From Bolinopsis microptera (Eukaryota > Ctenophora > Tentaculata > Lobata > Bolinopsidae), in the NCBI RefSeq assembly GCF_026151205.1, contig NC_087081.1, positions 10,045,113 through 10,109,112 on the forward strand: 64,000 bases of DNA. The letters run 5' to 3'. Below, one piece after another: positions 34,271 through 55,489 of this stretch. Numbering within the stretch: position 1 is the stretch's first letter; every line of letters begins with the position of its first letter. Below the pieces are notes generated by a model. It saw nothing but the letters and a program-made list of their open reading frames with translations. It did no database searches and was not told where the DNA came from. The translations under genes and the position numbers were made by a program.

Positions 34271-35060
34271 ATTGAAAATGGACAAAAGATTGTAACGATG
34301 CACTACCAATTACTGCTTTGGGCCACTTCAGTGTCTGCATTCTACATAACTTAACCACTGGTGGATTAATTTTGTATCTTAACCCCAACTTTATAATAGC
34401 TAACAGTAACCAAAACATCTATGTATAACCACTGGCACTACCCTATTCTTAAATTATACTCTAGTGATCGATCAGGTTAAAGTATAGTCAGGTTATAGTC
34501 TAGACGTCACTAATTTTGTAAGCTGCAAGTTCGATTGTCACTCAAAAGAAGCCAAATTGCACTTGAACAGTTACTCAGTTACTCTGCCTGTATCATAAAT
34601 AACACCTTGATTGCTGATAAATCTTCTATTGTCTGAATTCTGTATAACTTAACCACAGTCTGCACTTATTAATTTGACAAAGGAGCAGTAAATTAATTAT
34701 GCTGCAGGCGAGACTGCCCTTTTTCTACTAATACAGTATACAGAGCATATAAAATAACCATTCAAAGTACTTAGAGTCGGGGAGTATACTTTTATCATCT
34801 TCCCGACTGTAGGAGTTTACACCCCTGCCCTATCCCCAAGTGAGACACCTTAGGGATCTAATAAATTACCGAAAAAGAGCATTGACCCTCGTTCATTTGG
34901 CTTTCCCTCCTCCTTTTCTAGTTCACAGTGGAGAGTTTTATTTTCTGTCGCGCGCTTAAGCCAGTGTTGTGATTTTGAAGGTTACAAACAAGGATAAAAA
35001 CAAGATTTCTGATCCGAATCATATCAATAATGTTATATGTTGCTAATAAGGAGCAAACAA
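34271..35060. other. Intergenic, downstream of the GPCR gene
   Basis: Two weak repeats of cataacttaaccac at about 34347 and 34646. Nothing else recognised. Confidence 0.4.
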
Positions 35061-35062
35061 CA

Positions 35063-43839
<8,777 letters not shown>

Positions 43840-44440
43840 TTTGGAGCGTGACGAACCATCCCACTAAATCTTAAGTAGTTTGTGTTTTAGATTTTCTAAA
43901 TTAGATAAAAAGTTATAAATAAGGGATAGTTTAAAAAACACGCCCTAGTGTAATATTTCCCTAAAACTCTAAAACAAAATAACTAAATATCAAAACTTCA
44001 TTGTAGTTTCTGCCAATATCTGAATATCTTTTGTCATAAGCTAAATTACGAAAATATTATCCAACTAAATCTAAAGTGGCTTGTGTTTTAGATTTGTTTA
44101 ACTTAAATCATATATTCAATGTATGATAATTTTAAATGGCAATAAATTATTGTCAATTTTGCTACGACGAAAATCAAAAAATTGTCAAATATAATTTGTC
44201 AAATTGTCAAATCATAAATTGCTAATATCGGCGTCTTTCAGTGTTGTGTCGGTACCTGGAAAACTGAATTCTATTTTTATCTATATTATAAACTGTGGCC
44301 TTCTAAGATAAATTGACAGTGGCATTTTCATCGTCAATTTTTCCTGCCACAATTCGGTTAACTGCTACTTTTGTGGCAGTGCTGTAACTATAAATATAAA
44401 CAAATGACATCTGGCAGTAATACTGAAATACATTTTATAC
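43840..44440. other. 5' flank of the GPCR gene, nothing firm
   Basis: An imperfect direct repeat (ccactaaatcttaagtagtttgtgttttagattt at 43860 and ccaactaaatctaaagtggcttgtg at 44060) is present. No core promoter can be named. Confidence 0.4.
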
Positions 44441-44445
44441 GACTA

Positions 44446-44857
44446 ACCCCCCAGTTCCATAGCCGGATATTATGCCAAATTATTAGACGGAGATCGTCTA
44501 CTGATTTTTCTCCGGATATTTCTCCGGTTTGCAGTTCCATAACCTTATCCAGAGACCATCTACTAGGGGGTGCACGATAAAAATAAACTTGCTCGGATTT
44601 TAAAATTTTTTGTACCATTGTTTTCTAGAGACTGTGAGAATTTTCACAGTACCAAATTTGTTATACCTTTTCGGAAAGACAGCTTATTCGCCCGCGCGCG
44701 TTGGTCTCCGGGAATTAATCTCCGAGAAATTCCCGGAGAGCTTCATCTCCGTCTAATACAGTAGACGGAGCCGGAGAATCATCTCCGGAGATGATTTACG
44801 GGAAATGGACCTCCGTCTTATAATTTGGCATAATATCCGGCTATGGAACTGGGGGGT
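44446..44857. mobile_element. 412-bp MITE with long inverted ends and TA target
   Basis: Ends accccccagttccatagccg and its complement continue into gatattatgccaaatta and gacggag, about 45 bp in all. TA flanks both sides. The middle (about 44568-44665) is a reverse-complement copy of 33434-33590, and the region 44690-44800 has nested ctccgga and ccggaga palindromes. No transposase. Confidence 0.85.
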
Positions 44858-44879
44858 TAGACTGACGTGAAACCCTGGT

Positions 44880-45150
44880 CAACAGCTACATAGCAACATA
44901 GCAACAGCTACATAGCAACAATAACAGTTACATAGCAACAGCTATAACATAGCAACAATAACAGTTACATAGCAACAGTTACATAGAAACAGCTACATAG
45001 AAACAGTAACATAGCAACGGCTACATAACAACAGCTACATAGCAACAGCTACATAGCAACAGCTACATAGAAACAGCTACACAGAAACAGCTACATAGAA
45101 ACAGCTTCATAGCAACAGCTACATAGCAACAGCTACATGTAGCAACAGCT
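44880..45150. repeat. 14-bp minisatellite (agcaacagctacat)
   Basis: About 17 imperfect units, with some 12-13-base variants (aataacagttacat, agaaacagctacat). Confidence 0.9.
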
Positions 45151-45408
45151 AGCTGGGATTCTGTTCGGGAAGTACAAGGGGCTCCAGTTAAAAGTAGTGA
45201 TGATAACTGTTTCTCAATCAATACGTTTCTGCAGTTAAAAATTATATGTTAATAAAAACTAAGTTTGATGGGCCGGGTGAATATTCTCTGGAAAACGTTT
45301 TTTGAAATTAAGGACTTGGTTATAATGAAATTGTAAAAATTAGCGCTTAATGAAAAGGGGATGGAAGTTTAATGGATAGCAAACCAAGGATGTCAAATGC
45401 GTCTAATT

Positions 45409-46501
45409 GGGAAGTTGGTCGTTTAGCTCCGGACAGTCTATGCAACGTCTATGCAACGTCCGTGCAACAACAAAAGAACCGTCTATGCAACGTCTATGCA
45501 ACGTCCCTGCACAATGAACACTCTATGCACACTCCCTGCACGGTCAGTCTATGCAACGTCTATGCAACGTCTATGCAACGTCTATGCACAGTACCATATG
45601 AACACCGGCTACTAGCCGGCTACTAGCCGGCTAGTAGCCACTTTTGTAATAACAGCTCCTCAACTTCACATTAACAACCGGCTACTAACCGGCACTTGAA
45701 AAGTGGTCACTAGCCGGCTACTAACCGGCTACTAGCCGGCTAGTGACCACAAAGTGGCTACTAACCGGCTACTAAGCGGTCACTAGCCGGCTATTAGCCG
45801 AGCTCTAAAGCAGACCTATTAGTAGCTGGTTCTAAACCGGCTACTAGCCGGCACTTGAAAAGCGGTCACTAGCCGGCTACTAACCGGCTACTAACCGGCT
45901 AGTAACCACCAAGTGGCTACTAACCGGCTACTAACCGGTCACTAGCCGGCTCTAAAGCAGACCTATTAGTAGCCGGTTAGTAGCCACTTGGTGGTTACTA
46001 GCCGGTTAGTAGCCGGTTAGTAGCCGGCTAGTGACCGCTTTCTAAGTGCCGGCTAGTAGCCGGTTTGGAACCGGCTACTAGTAGGTCTGCTTTAGAGCTC
46101 GGCTAATAGCCGGCTAGTGACCGCTTAGTAGCCGGTTAGTAGCCACTTTGTGGTCACTAGCCGGCTAGTAGCCGGTTAGTAGCCGGCTAGTGACCACTTT
46201 TCAAGTGCCGGTTAGTAGCCGGTTGGTAATGTGAAGTTGAGGAGCTGTTATTACAAAAGTGGCTACTAGCCGGCTAGTAGCCGGCTAGTAGCCGGTGTTC
46301 ATATGGTACTGTGCAGGGACGTTGCATAGACGTTGCATAGACGTTGCATAGACGTTGCATAGACTGACCGTGCAGGGAGTGTGCATAGAGTGTTCATTGT
46401 GCAGGGACGTTGCATAGACGTTGCATAGACGGTTCTTTTGTTGTTGCATGGACGTTGCATAGACGTTGCATAGACTGTCCGGAGCTAAACGACCAAGTTG
46501 C
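45409..46501. mobile_element. 1.09-kb foldback element with 9-bp target duplication
   Basis: Direct repeats cgtctaatt at 45400-45408 and 46502-46510 flank two arms of about 540 bases that are reverse complements, centred near 45955. Each arm begins with aagttggtcgtttagctccg, contains a 10-base array of tctatgcaacg, and then a block of ccggctact / agtagccgg palindromes. A 9-bp duplication and long inverted ends fit a Mutator-type foldback (inference). Open frames at 45372 and 46285 are the two arms read inward and are not genes. Confidence 0.9.
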
Positions 46502-46737
46502 CGTCTAATTTTCAGCAAAAAAATACGAATTTTACATAACCTTTTAGCAAACAAAAAATTTCATGACTACTTATACTACTTGTTATAGCCAAGAACTGGA
46601 AGTGAATTATTGATACCAACTGATTTTAAAATCGGATTCATCTCCATATACGAGCACTAGAAGTCAGCTAAACTCGTATTTATAAAATACTTCTTGGACC
46701 ATTAAATGGTATTAAACATTAAATACAGCAAAAGGTG

Positions 46738-46935
46738 AGACAGGGGGGGCAGAGAGAGGGGGGGGCGGGGCGGTGAGAGAGGGGAGTGGGAGAGGGGATC
46801 AGGGGGGGGGGGGGGGGGGGGGGGTGAGAGAGGGGGGTAGGGGAGTGGGAGAGGGGATCAGAGGGGTGATGAGAGAGTGGGAGTGGGGAGAGAGGGGGGA
46901 GGGAGATAGAGAGGGGAGAGGGGGAGGAAGGAGTA
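46738..46935. repeat. G-rich purine tract
   Basis: Almost pure G and A on the plus strand, with a run of about 24 G at 46801-46824 and repeated agaggggg. It is capable of G-quadruplex or triplex structure. Reading frames across it are low-complexity. 46511-46737 holds nothing else. Confidence 0.85.
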
Positions 46936-47078
46936 CGGGGTACCAAGAGTTAAGGAGTAAAAAGGCAATGGGGTACGTATGTATACTGACCCCTAAATTG
47001 AAGTTATAGGTAACAAATTGTTAAATAAATTGTATTGAAAATATGTGTGTTTCCCTTCGTGTTCAAAAGCATTACATG

Positions 47079-47394
47079 TACTAGCAGGAGCCCGTCTTAC
47101 TCTAAAGTGGTGTCAAGACTCAAGAGACTTAAATAATTATTACTTATTTAATTCGCTTTTTTGACACCACTTGGGGGTTCAAATTTTGGGCACTAAAAAA
47201 AAAATTCTTATTCCTTGGCCAATTTTTATTTTTTTCATGCTGATTTGAAAAGCATTTGACCCAGTCAAAAAGGTTCAGTTGTATATATTTTACGGTTTTT
47301 GCGAAAAGTCGCGTTTAAGTTGATGCCGTGGTGTCAGTGAAATGGCACCGATATATATTACATATATATCGTCTCGCTTTATATATAATAAGAT
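47079..47394 (+). repeat. Dispersed element, copy C
   Basis: Colinear with copies A and B at 11841-12600, from tactagcaggagcccg to cgtctcgctttatata, and lacking the 121-bp insertion. It is single here. After it, 47395-48045 has only short repeats (aaggcctctat at 47505-47575; ggatttggatt near 47766). Confidence 0.8.
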
Positions 47395-48047
47395 TTAAAA
47401 TCTCTACAATTAATCATTCGTTCTACAGGCAACGGTCCGTAACTATGCAGACATAAACAGAATTTACAAGTATCAAACATTTTAAATGACCTTTATTTAT
47501 AATTAAGGCCTCTATGAAGTATAAAGGCCTCTATAAAGGCTTCTATTATAGAAGCCTATATGAAGGCGCTTGTCCGTGATAATAAAATGGTACTGACGAT
47601 AAATACGGGAAGACTTAAAGTTTTAAAGATTCGCTCCTGGGTTATTAGAAACGAGCCCAGTACTGCCCAGACTGGTTGTAGCCCGTTAAACATCAGTTAT
47701 ACAGTTACATAGTAGTTATACTGTTAGTGTTAGTGTTATACCCTTCGACCCAGTCCTATAGTCATGGATTGGATTTGGATTTGGATTGGATTTATAACCC
47801 GCGGCGCGATGGTTACCCACGCTCGATGCAATGGCCACGCACATATACTTATAATTATAACCAGTATATTTTAGTCTAAATTCAAAATTGCCAGATGTAG
47901 TTTAAAAAATGCGGAGGCTAAATGCAAAATTTGGCCTCCAATATTTTTTTCGACCGCAAAATAGAATCGAAATTCGATTCTGCGTTGACTGTTCGACTGC
48001 GACAAAAACGTGATCATGCTATATATCTATATACAAACTCAGTTAAA

Positions 48048-48300
48048 GAGTTCTTTTCTTTTGATTGGTCGGCGTCGACTGTAAGCCTTCCTTGCGGTGG
48101 CTTTCACAACGCGTCCCCATTCTCCAACTCCTGCTGCTAGAGAGAGAGACTCCCAAGTTATATACCATAATTATATTATACATAGATATCGACAACAGAC
48201 TCCGAGAGTCTTGAAGTTCTGTTACCACCGCCCCTGGTGCAACCCCTTACGGGTTAACGATGAGGAGACAGGGACTTCCAGGGACGGTCATGGCCTGCTA
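48048..48300 (-). repeat. Solo 3' end of a non-LTR element (matches 63255-63505)
   Basis: The sequence from 'cttttgattggtcggcgtcg' through 'gctttcacaacgcgtcccca' to 'agggacttccagggacggtc' is the reverse complement of the segment that follows the retrotransposon frame at 62560-63226. It is thus a severely 5'-truncated copy in minus orientation. Confidence 0.8.
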
Positions 48301-48359
48301 CATGCAACTCGTAGGAGTATGCAATGTTCCTGTAACGTCACTGTATACCACTCCTCTGT

Positions 48360-49430
48360 CGTTTTTTGAGTGTCCGATCCAAAAACCAAATCCTAGGCCA
48401 CACGAGACGTGGAAGCCTGTGAGCGTGTTAGACTTAGAGTCTGTTAAGTGTTAGAGTCCTAGGGTTACACGAGACGTGGTAGCCTGTGAGCGTGTTAAAT
48501 CCTGGGGTTACACGAGACATGGTAGCCTGTGAGCGTGTAGTCCGCTCCTCTATCGTTGTTTTGAGTGTCCGATCCAAAACCAAATCCTAAGGTACACGAG
48601 ACGTGGAAGCCTGTGAGCGTGTTAGAGTCTGTTAAGTGTTAGAGTCCTAGGGTTACACGAGACGTGGTAGCCTGTGAGCGTGTTAAATCCTAAGGTTACA
48701 CGAGACTTGGTAGCCTGTGAGCGTGTAAAATCCTGGGGTTACACGAGACATGGTAGCCTGTGAGCGTGTAGTCCGCTCCTCTATCGTTGATTTGAGTGTC
48801 CGATCCAAAACCAAATCCTAGGGTACACGAGACGTGGAAGCCTGCGAGCGTGTTAGAGTCTGCTAAGTGTTAGAGTCCTAGGGTTACACGAGACTTGGTA
48901 GCCTGTGAGCATGTTAAATCCTAAGGTTACACGAGACTTGGTAGCCTGTGAGCGTGTTAAATCCTGGGGTTACACGAGACGTGGTAGTCTGTGAGCGTGT
49001 AGACCGCTCTTCTATCGTTGTTTTGAGTGTCCGATCCAAAACAAAATCCTAGGGTACACGAGGCGTGGTAGCCTGTGAACGTGTAAAATCCTGGGGTTAC
49101 ACGAGACATGGTAGCCTGTGAGCGTGTAGACCGCTTCTCTATCGTTGTTTTGAGTGTCCGATCCAAAACCAAATCCTAGGGTACACGAGACGTGGAAGCC
49201 TGTGAGCGTGTTAGAGTCTGTTAAGTGAGTCCTAGGGTTACACGAGACGTGGTAGTCTGTGAGCGTGCTAAATCCTGGGGTTACACTAGACATGGTAGCC
49301 TGTGAACGTGTCAAAACCTGGGGTTACACGAAACATGGTAGCCTGTGAGCGTGTAGACCGCTCCTCTATCGTTGTTTTCAGTGTCCGATCCAAAACCAAA
49401 TCCTGGGGTTACACGTCATGTGGGGGCCTG
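48360..49430. repeat. Higher-order satellite, about 45-bp monomers in 190-240-bp units
   Basis: The monomer ends in acacgagacgtggtagcctg plus tgagcgtgt. Groups of three to five monomers alternate with a spacer, gagtgtccgatccaaaacca, about five times. Spacers lie near 48360, 48562, 48797, 49026, 49155 and 49380. Monomer order differs among units. It begins next to the solo retrotransposon 3' end. Confidence 0.9.
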
Positions 49431-50520
49431 TGAGCGTGTTAGTTTCCTGCGGAAGGTGTTATTTGCCTGTGGGAAAAGCGGTTATGCTGCGGTTCTAAGG
49501 TTAGTAGAGGCTATTAGAGCCTTTCCTTGTTGTAGAGATGGCTATTCCCTTCCTTTGCATAGGTTAGAAACACCCATGCACCTCCCGTTCGAGCCACCCA
49601 CCCCACACCGCGTGGAGGTTCGGTGAGGTTTTTCGTGGGGCCAGTTAAAGAGTTATATTAGTATTACCGATTTTTTGGTTAATCTGTTCCTCACGAATTA
49701 CAATTTATATAATTTTAATATAAATCCTCACGAATTATTAATCCAGACTGGTAGAAATAAATAAAATGGTATAACTATAATTACTGCTAAGCTCACTGCA
49801 GTTTAGGATCGTTATTCAGTTATAGCATGGTATTCCTCCTAACTTTATAACGTTGAAAAATCTGGCTCCCATTCTACCGCATCAGCTCACTCAGCTGACG
49901 AACATTCACGTTAAGCAATTGGTTTGGGCTTGACGTTAAGCAATTGGTTTGACAATTGGTTTGGGCTTGTCTCATCATCTCTAAAGTGAGTCTCATCATC
50001 TCTAAAGTGAGAAAATGTCATCATGGCACTTGCACTCAAGGGTTGCAGAATTATTTAGATTGTAGTTGAAATCTTTCAATTTAAGAACAAGTGACGTGTA
50101 GTCATGTGACGAAGTTTTTTTTATTGAAATCTTTCAAATCGATCAATTACATACAAATTTACACAATGAATAAACAACATTAAATTTTCTCAAAAGTATA
50201 AGACTCCGATAAAATCAGATTTTCTAGGACAAAATGTATGTAATCAAAGGACCTGAGGGTCTCCAAAACACAAATGTTGAGAGCAAAATGCACCTCCTGC
50301 ACTGTGCACAAATATGGGCCCACGAAAATCTTGAATTTTAAATAGAATTTCAAATAGAATCACACAAAAATATCAAAAGCAATCAAATCATATAATAAAG
50401 TGAAATCCATGATGTGATGATATGCACTAAAATTAGAAATGAGAAATACAGACAACAGGGATTTAAGCTCTTATGAACATATTGTTAGCTTTAGGTAGAC
50501 TGCCTCACATCTCTGTCTCG
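49431..50520. other. No gene recognised
   Basis: A GC-richer stretch at 49440-49625 keeps one frame open for 84 codons (ending after ETPMHLPFEPPTPHRVEVR), but without a recognised motif. Short duplications (gacgttaagcaattggtttg, gtctcatcatctctaaagtga) follow at 49905-50010. Confidence 0.4.
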
Positions 50521-50529
50521 AGGGAATAA

Positions 50530-51850
50530 TCTAGATCATAATCAAAGTCCTCCGGCAGAATTTTATCCCACATGTAGGAGGTCAATTTGCTTTTGAACTC
50601 AGAAATAGTCTCTATCTCACGTATAGCTAGAGGAATATGATTCCATTTGGAATGGGTCCTAAAGTAAAAGTTCTTAGCAAAAAGCGTTAGAGCTTGCTCG
50701 TGGTAAGATTGAGCTTACAAAACATAAGTGGTCCATGTGGCTATTTCTTAACCTTGAGTGGCCTTGAAATGGTTGCAAATATGAGGGTAAAGTGACAGGT
50801 ATATGTTGCTTCACAATTTTAAAGAAGAAAATAAGGTCAAGAAAGTCGAAGCGGTCTTCTATGGGCATAATCTTAAGCTGTCTGCATTTTTGAATGTATG
50901 TGGATGGTGGATAACTCATATACTCCTCGTGAAGAATCCACTTAATAGCACGCTTTTGTAGGCCCTCCAGCTTGCTTATCTGGGATTTTGTGACTGCAAT
51001 GCTCAAATTGACTTCTCATTAAAGTGAGATACAGTACTCTACGACGATTTACATCTTGAACAAAATAGCAATTTCTCCTTGCCATACCTAATTTTTGGTT
51101 GGCCTTTGAAAGGACTTTAGAGCACTGGTCTTGCCAGTCGAGATTCTTGGTCACAAAAACACCCAGATCCTTTTCATGATCGACATTGTCAAGTGCGATT
51201 CTTCCCATGGAGTATACAAAGTTAAAGAGTGGTAGGACACTAAGGAGGGAAACTGTTTCAAATATCCTTCCTGCGACGGTGAGGACCTTACATTTGTCGG
51301 GATGAAATCTCATTTTATTAGAAAGTGACCAGTCATGGAGATAATCAATGTCCTTCTGCAGTCGCAGGATATCAGACTCCGAAACAATCTCACGCCAAAT
51401 TTTAGTATCATCGGCATACAGTGACAGTTGTGTGCCTGGTGAAATCCCCACTGATATATCATCAATGAACATAATGAAGTCTGGTACACCAGACTGGGCG
51501 TTTCTCATAGAAGAAAACTTACCACTTATCAAGACCTGTTGTTGCCTGTCTCTTAGATAATCAGTGATGAATTTCAGTAGCCTCCCATCAATACCAAATT
51601 TGCTCTTTAGCTTAGATAATATAAGATCATGGTTAACCGAGTCAAAAGCTTTGGCAAAATCAAAGTAGACTACATCTGTTCTCATATTTTCATTCAGTGA
51701 GAGAGCTAGGCTGTCACATAGACCTACAAGATTAGTTGCACATGATCTTTCAGCTCGAAAACCGTGTTGTTTATCGTCGATCATGCCGTTAGTAAGTGCA
51801 AGTAACTCATCTTTTATTATGCGTTCAAGAACTTTGGTGATTAAAGTGGT
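50530..51850 (-). pseudogene. CR1/L2-like non-LTR reverse transcriptase with a deletion in the QGS motif
   Basis: The main minus-strand frame, 50942-51784, contains QHGFRAERSCATNL, FDFAKAFDSVNH (motif A), SGVP, YADDTKIW (motif C) and DLGVFVTKNLDWQDQ. The usual block after SGVP (the QGS and following residues) is absent, so SGVP runs directly into DFIMFIDDI: a deletion of roughly nine residues. A second frame, 50674-51006, continues LEGLQKRAIKWILHEEY to the C-terminus; a third, 50530-50670, reads YFRTHSKWNHIPLAI and FKSKLTSYMWD. It is truncated upstream near 51850 and inactive. Confidence 0.9.
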
Positions 51851-52765
51851 TTAGCTAAGGTGAAATATTCCTGCAAATTTATATGTAATACTCTAATGAT
51901 GCTATCAATTATATGACTTTTATGAGAGTTTATCCTAGAAGGGCTGACAAAGTGGCGGCACTCAAAAATATATGAATCACTGATCAATTACAATGACGAC
52001 ATTAATTAGTAAATATTTTAGTATTTTTATATGTTTACATTGCGCTTCTAGAAATACAATGGATTGATTTTTTGTTTGTCTGAGAAATTATGGCATTTAA
52101 AATTAATTTTTATTAAAAATTATTTTCATTTGTTGTGCAAATTTGTGTATATCGAATAAATAGCACCTTCGCGGGTGTCCTACTCAAAGTTTGAATACTC
52201 CAAACCGGGTTAGAAGTAACAGGTAACTACACTATTTATAGATTTTTATTTCTCATACTGCAATTTTGCTATCAGAAAGAAAGGAAATTAGAAAATTTGA
52301 AGATTATCAAAGTTTACGGCTGCGAGCTCGTCCACGGAGTTATTTCAATACAAAAATTTTTTTTCTTGTCTGGTGCAAGAGTTAGAATATTTTACTGGAG
52401 AAAACTAAATTCTATCCTTTTCCAAGTAAAGCTAGTCCGTTCAAAATCTTGTAACGAAGGTCTGCTCGCTACCTACCGTATGGCGGTCGCGCGCTACTGC
52501 AAGTTAGAACAACTCTTCAACTACTGTATGTTGGCCTCGTAAGATTGCTGGATACTTGGTAAGTAATTAAAATAAGTATCAAATAAATCTTGTCGTGATC
52601 AACTATTATACTGTAATACCACAAGTGAAGTAAACTGAGCTTATGTAATGAAAATTTCCTCGGCGTTGCTATTTTCTGGACGGAATTGTTTTGACTGTAC
52701 TGCGCGCTAATGTTATTTCTTTATTATTAGAATTTTGCCATAAAGTTCAGAATCCTGTTTACCCA
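51851..52765. other. No gene recognised
   Basis: AT-rich. An 81-codon plus-strand frame at 52297 has no recognised motif. Confidence 0.4.
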
Positions 52766-52767
52766 AA

Positions 52768-54300
52768 ATGTTGGACCAGATCTTAAGCTGTTGCCGGAAA
52801 AATTTCTTTAAGTTTAAAATCCTGGTTCGAGTCTTATCTAACAAAGCGGAAACAGTATGTTCACGTCAAACAGTATGTTCACGCAGTTCGGAAAAATGGG
52901 ACTGGAACATGGAGTTCCTCAACGGTCCATTCTTGGTCCTATATTGTTCATTATTTACATAAACGACCTTGCAAATGTAAGCGATATAGCCCATTATATA
53001 TTTTTTTGCTGATGATGCAAACATCATCGTTTCTGCCGACACGTACACTGAACTGAACATGCGTGCAAATAGGGTTTTAAATACTGTACAGACATGGGTT
53101 AAAAACAACGGCCTTAAACTTAATGTAGGAAAAACTAAATACATGATATTCACTAACAGATTACCAGAGGATATAAATATTAGTATAGAAGGACAGCGAC
53201 TAGTGAAAAGTGAACATGAACGATTTTGAGGTGTCATTATTCATTATTGACTCAAAACTTAGCTGGAGACAGCACATTAAACAGTTAAAGACTAAAATAT
53301 CCAGAAATGCAGGCGTAATGATGAAACTTAAAAGTTCCATTCCGAATAAAGCTCAAAAAATGCTATACAATAGCTTAATTCAATCTCACATGTATTACTG
53401 CGCTACTGTTCGGGGTACTAAATCTTTAAATTCCATTCAGTCTTTATTCTCTGCTCAAAAGAAAGCTATTCGCGCCACTGATTCAGAATATCATAACTAT
53501 TTTTACGACAAAGAAAAACGTAAACTACCATCTCACACAAAATCCATCTTCAAAATCCATCTAAAATTTTATTGGAATATAGGGAAAACTAAAGTAAAAT
53601 TAATGTCAGACCCGTCGCCACTCTCAGCAGTCAACCAGGGCTCATAAAAGCTTAACAGCGCCTGGGTCCGTTCACCAACTGTGATAATGACAATGTGAGT
53701 GGCGGTGTGGTAAGACCCATTTTTAACAGCGTGAATATTTATTAAATACAAGCGCGCTAGCTGCTAGCTGCTAGCATACTTGTTTCATTTAATTTTAAAT
53801 CAAATTTATTCGGATATATATTTATTGATTATGTATTGAATTGGTGATAAATAATAAAATTGTCTTTTCTCAAAAAATTGTCTTTTCTCAACAAAATAGG
53901 AATACTGGCTCTTCCTAATATAATCTCATTGCTAAAAGCTGTCTAACTTTGATGCACAAGGTTTATATGGGAGTAGCACCATCGAGTATCTGTAGTATAT
54001 TTGAAAAGTCACCACTTAGACAAACGGAAAGGAGAAATCAAAAGTATTTTGAAATTAAGTTCAACAGATTATGCATCACCGATTATAGCATCTCTAACGT
54101 AGGACCACGACTATATAACAACACGATAAACGAAATAAATAAAATCCTTTCCTTCAACGTACCTAAGTTACAAGATAAATTTATTAATTCATACAAGGAC
54201 AACATTGTACGTTACTTACTGGACAAACAAAAACTTGACGTAAAAAACTTTTCGTGGACGGACAAGAACTTTGTCCTTTACAACTTTTAAACAAAATATT
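52768..54300 (+). pseudogene. Non-LTR reverse transcriptase, plus strand, interrupted
   Basis: Across several frames the order is FKSWFESYLTKRKQYV, GVPQRSILGPILFIIYINDL, FADDANIIVSADTYTELN, GLKLNVGKTKYMIF, then NSLIQSHMYYCATVRGTKSL, FSAQKKAIRATDSEYHNYF, and after an interruption LALPNIISL, HKVYMGVAPSSI, LYNNTINEINKIL and the end. Thus motifs B to E and the thumb are present. A foreign stretch of about 330 bases (53555-53885) splits it, and frameshifts occur near 53000, 53220 and 53940. It is the same family as 21431-22076. Confidence 0.9.
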
Positions 54301-54835
54301 AGCAAAATATAACAGCTGTGAGAATCCTAAACGTTAATGCAGTCAAATAAATGAACTGCGATAATGCATTTGACAGTCAGTCACTGCAATTTGTTCTGCA
54401 ACTTATTTTTCAACTTTCACTGCCACACTTAGGCTTATCTTGCCTACACATTTTTTAACGAAATTCCTTGCGCACCGCGTATTAAAAATACCTGGATTTC
54501 TACTGCTTTGATAAAATGACTACAAGAAGATGGGGAGATAATATTGTTGATTTATATAATATAGATTATTTAATCTTTAGTGCAGATTAACTTTATTTTT
54601 ACATATTTTTCTAAGTGTGAAGGATCAACCATACGTTGAAATATTTAATGATAAATTGATATAATAATAAATGATTGTAATATTTTTATTGAGGCACATG
54701 CCACCCCATCGTGGGTTTACTACTAGAGTTGAATATTTCAGATATTTTTAAAGTTTCAGACTATAAATTACAAACTGACACCTAATTAGGGAGGCGCCTA
54801 ATTTGGAACTTTTACTGTGTGTGGCAAAAAAACGT

Positions 54836-55247
54836 TTTTTTAAACTTGACAGGATATAGTTTGGTTAGTCAACTTTTGGCGACTTTTTAAAAAGTTTTTA
54901 GTTTAAAACCTAACCCAAAAAGCCAAAATAATGTGCTGACAGAATCAAGGAATTTTAGCTAACAAGTCTATGGGTTATAAATATAGAACACTGGAGATAA
55001 AAACGTAGACTATGAGGAGATTTTACTGAGGAGATGATATTTTTTTAAACTTGACAGGATATAGTTTGGTTAGTCAACTTTTGGCGACTTTTTAAAAAGT
55101 TTTTAGTTTAAAACCTAACCCAAAAAGCCAAAATAATGTGCTGACAGAATCAAGGAATTTTAGCTAACAAGTCTATGGGTTATAAATATAGAACACTGGA
55201 GATAAAAACGTAGACTATGAGGAGATTTTACTGAGGAGATGATATTT
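54836..55247. repeat. Perfect or near-perfect 206-bp tandem duplication
   Basis: The run from ttaaacttgacaggatatag to ctgaggagatgatatttt occurs at 54840-55042 and again at 55046-55247, apparently without differences. Recent event. Its sequence is non-coding. 54301-54835 holds nothing recognised. Confidence 0.95.
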
Positions 55248-55489
55248 TGTAACAGTATGGTTGAATAAAATCAGAGCGACTTTTGATAACGCACAGCAAT
55301 ACTGTATCAAGATATTGAAGTATACTTACAACTTTATAAGCTTTATATATGTTTCTTTCATTCAAATTTCTGATTGTTTCTGAATAGACTCAGTGAAGAC
55401 AGATTCTAATGGAAATAAATAGGTGAATAACGTATCGACATTTCTACGTCATACTCATATTCTCAAATTATTTGTTATATAGTAGTGGT

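Noticed and set aside
45372-46554. Two related proteins with Cys-Asn-Val-Tyr-Ala-Thr-Ser repeats
   Set aside because: They are the two arms of an inverted foldback element, read inward.
46738-46946. Pro-Ser-rich protein on the minus strand
   Set aside because: Low-complexity purine tract with a 24-G run, and no coding context.
48360-49430. CRISPR-like repeat and spacer pattern
   Set aside because: The 'spacers' are themselves related monomers, and the organisation is that of a higher-order satellite.
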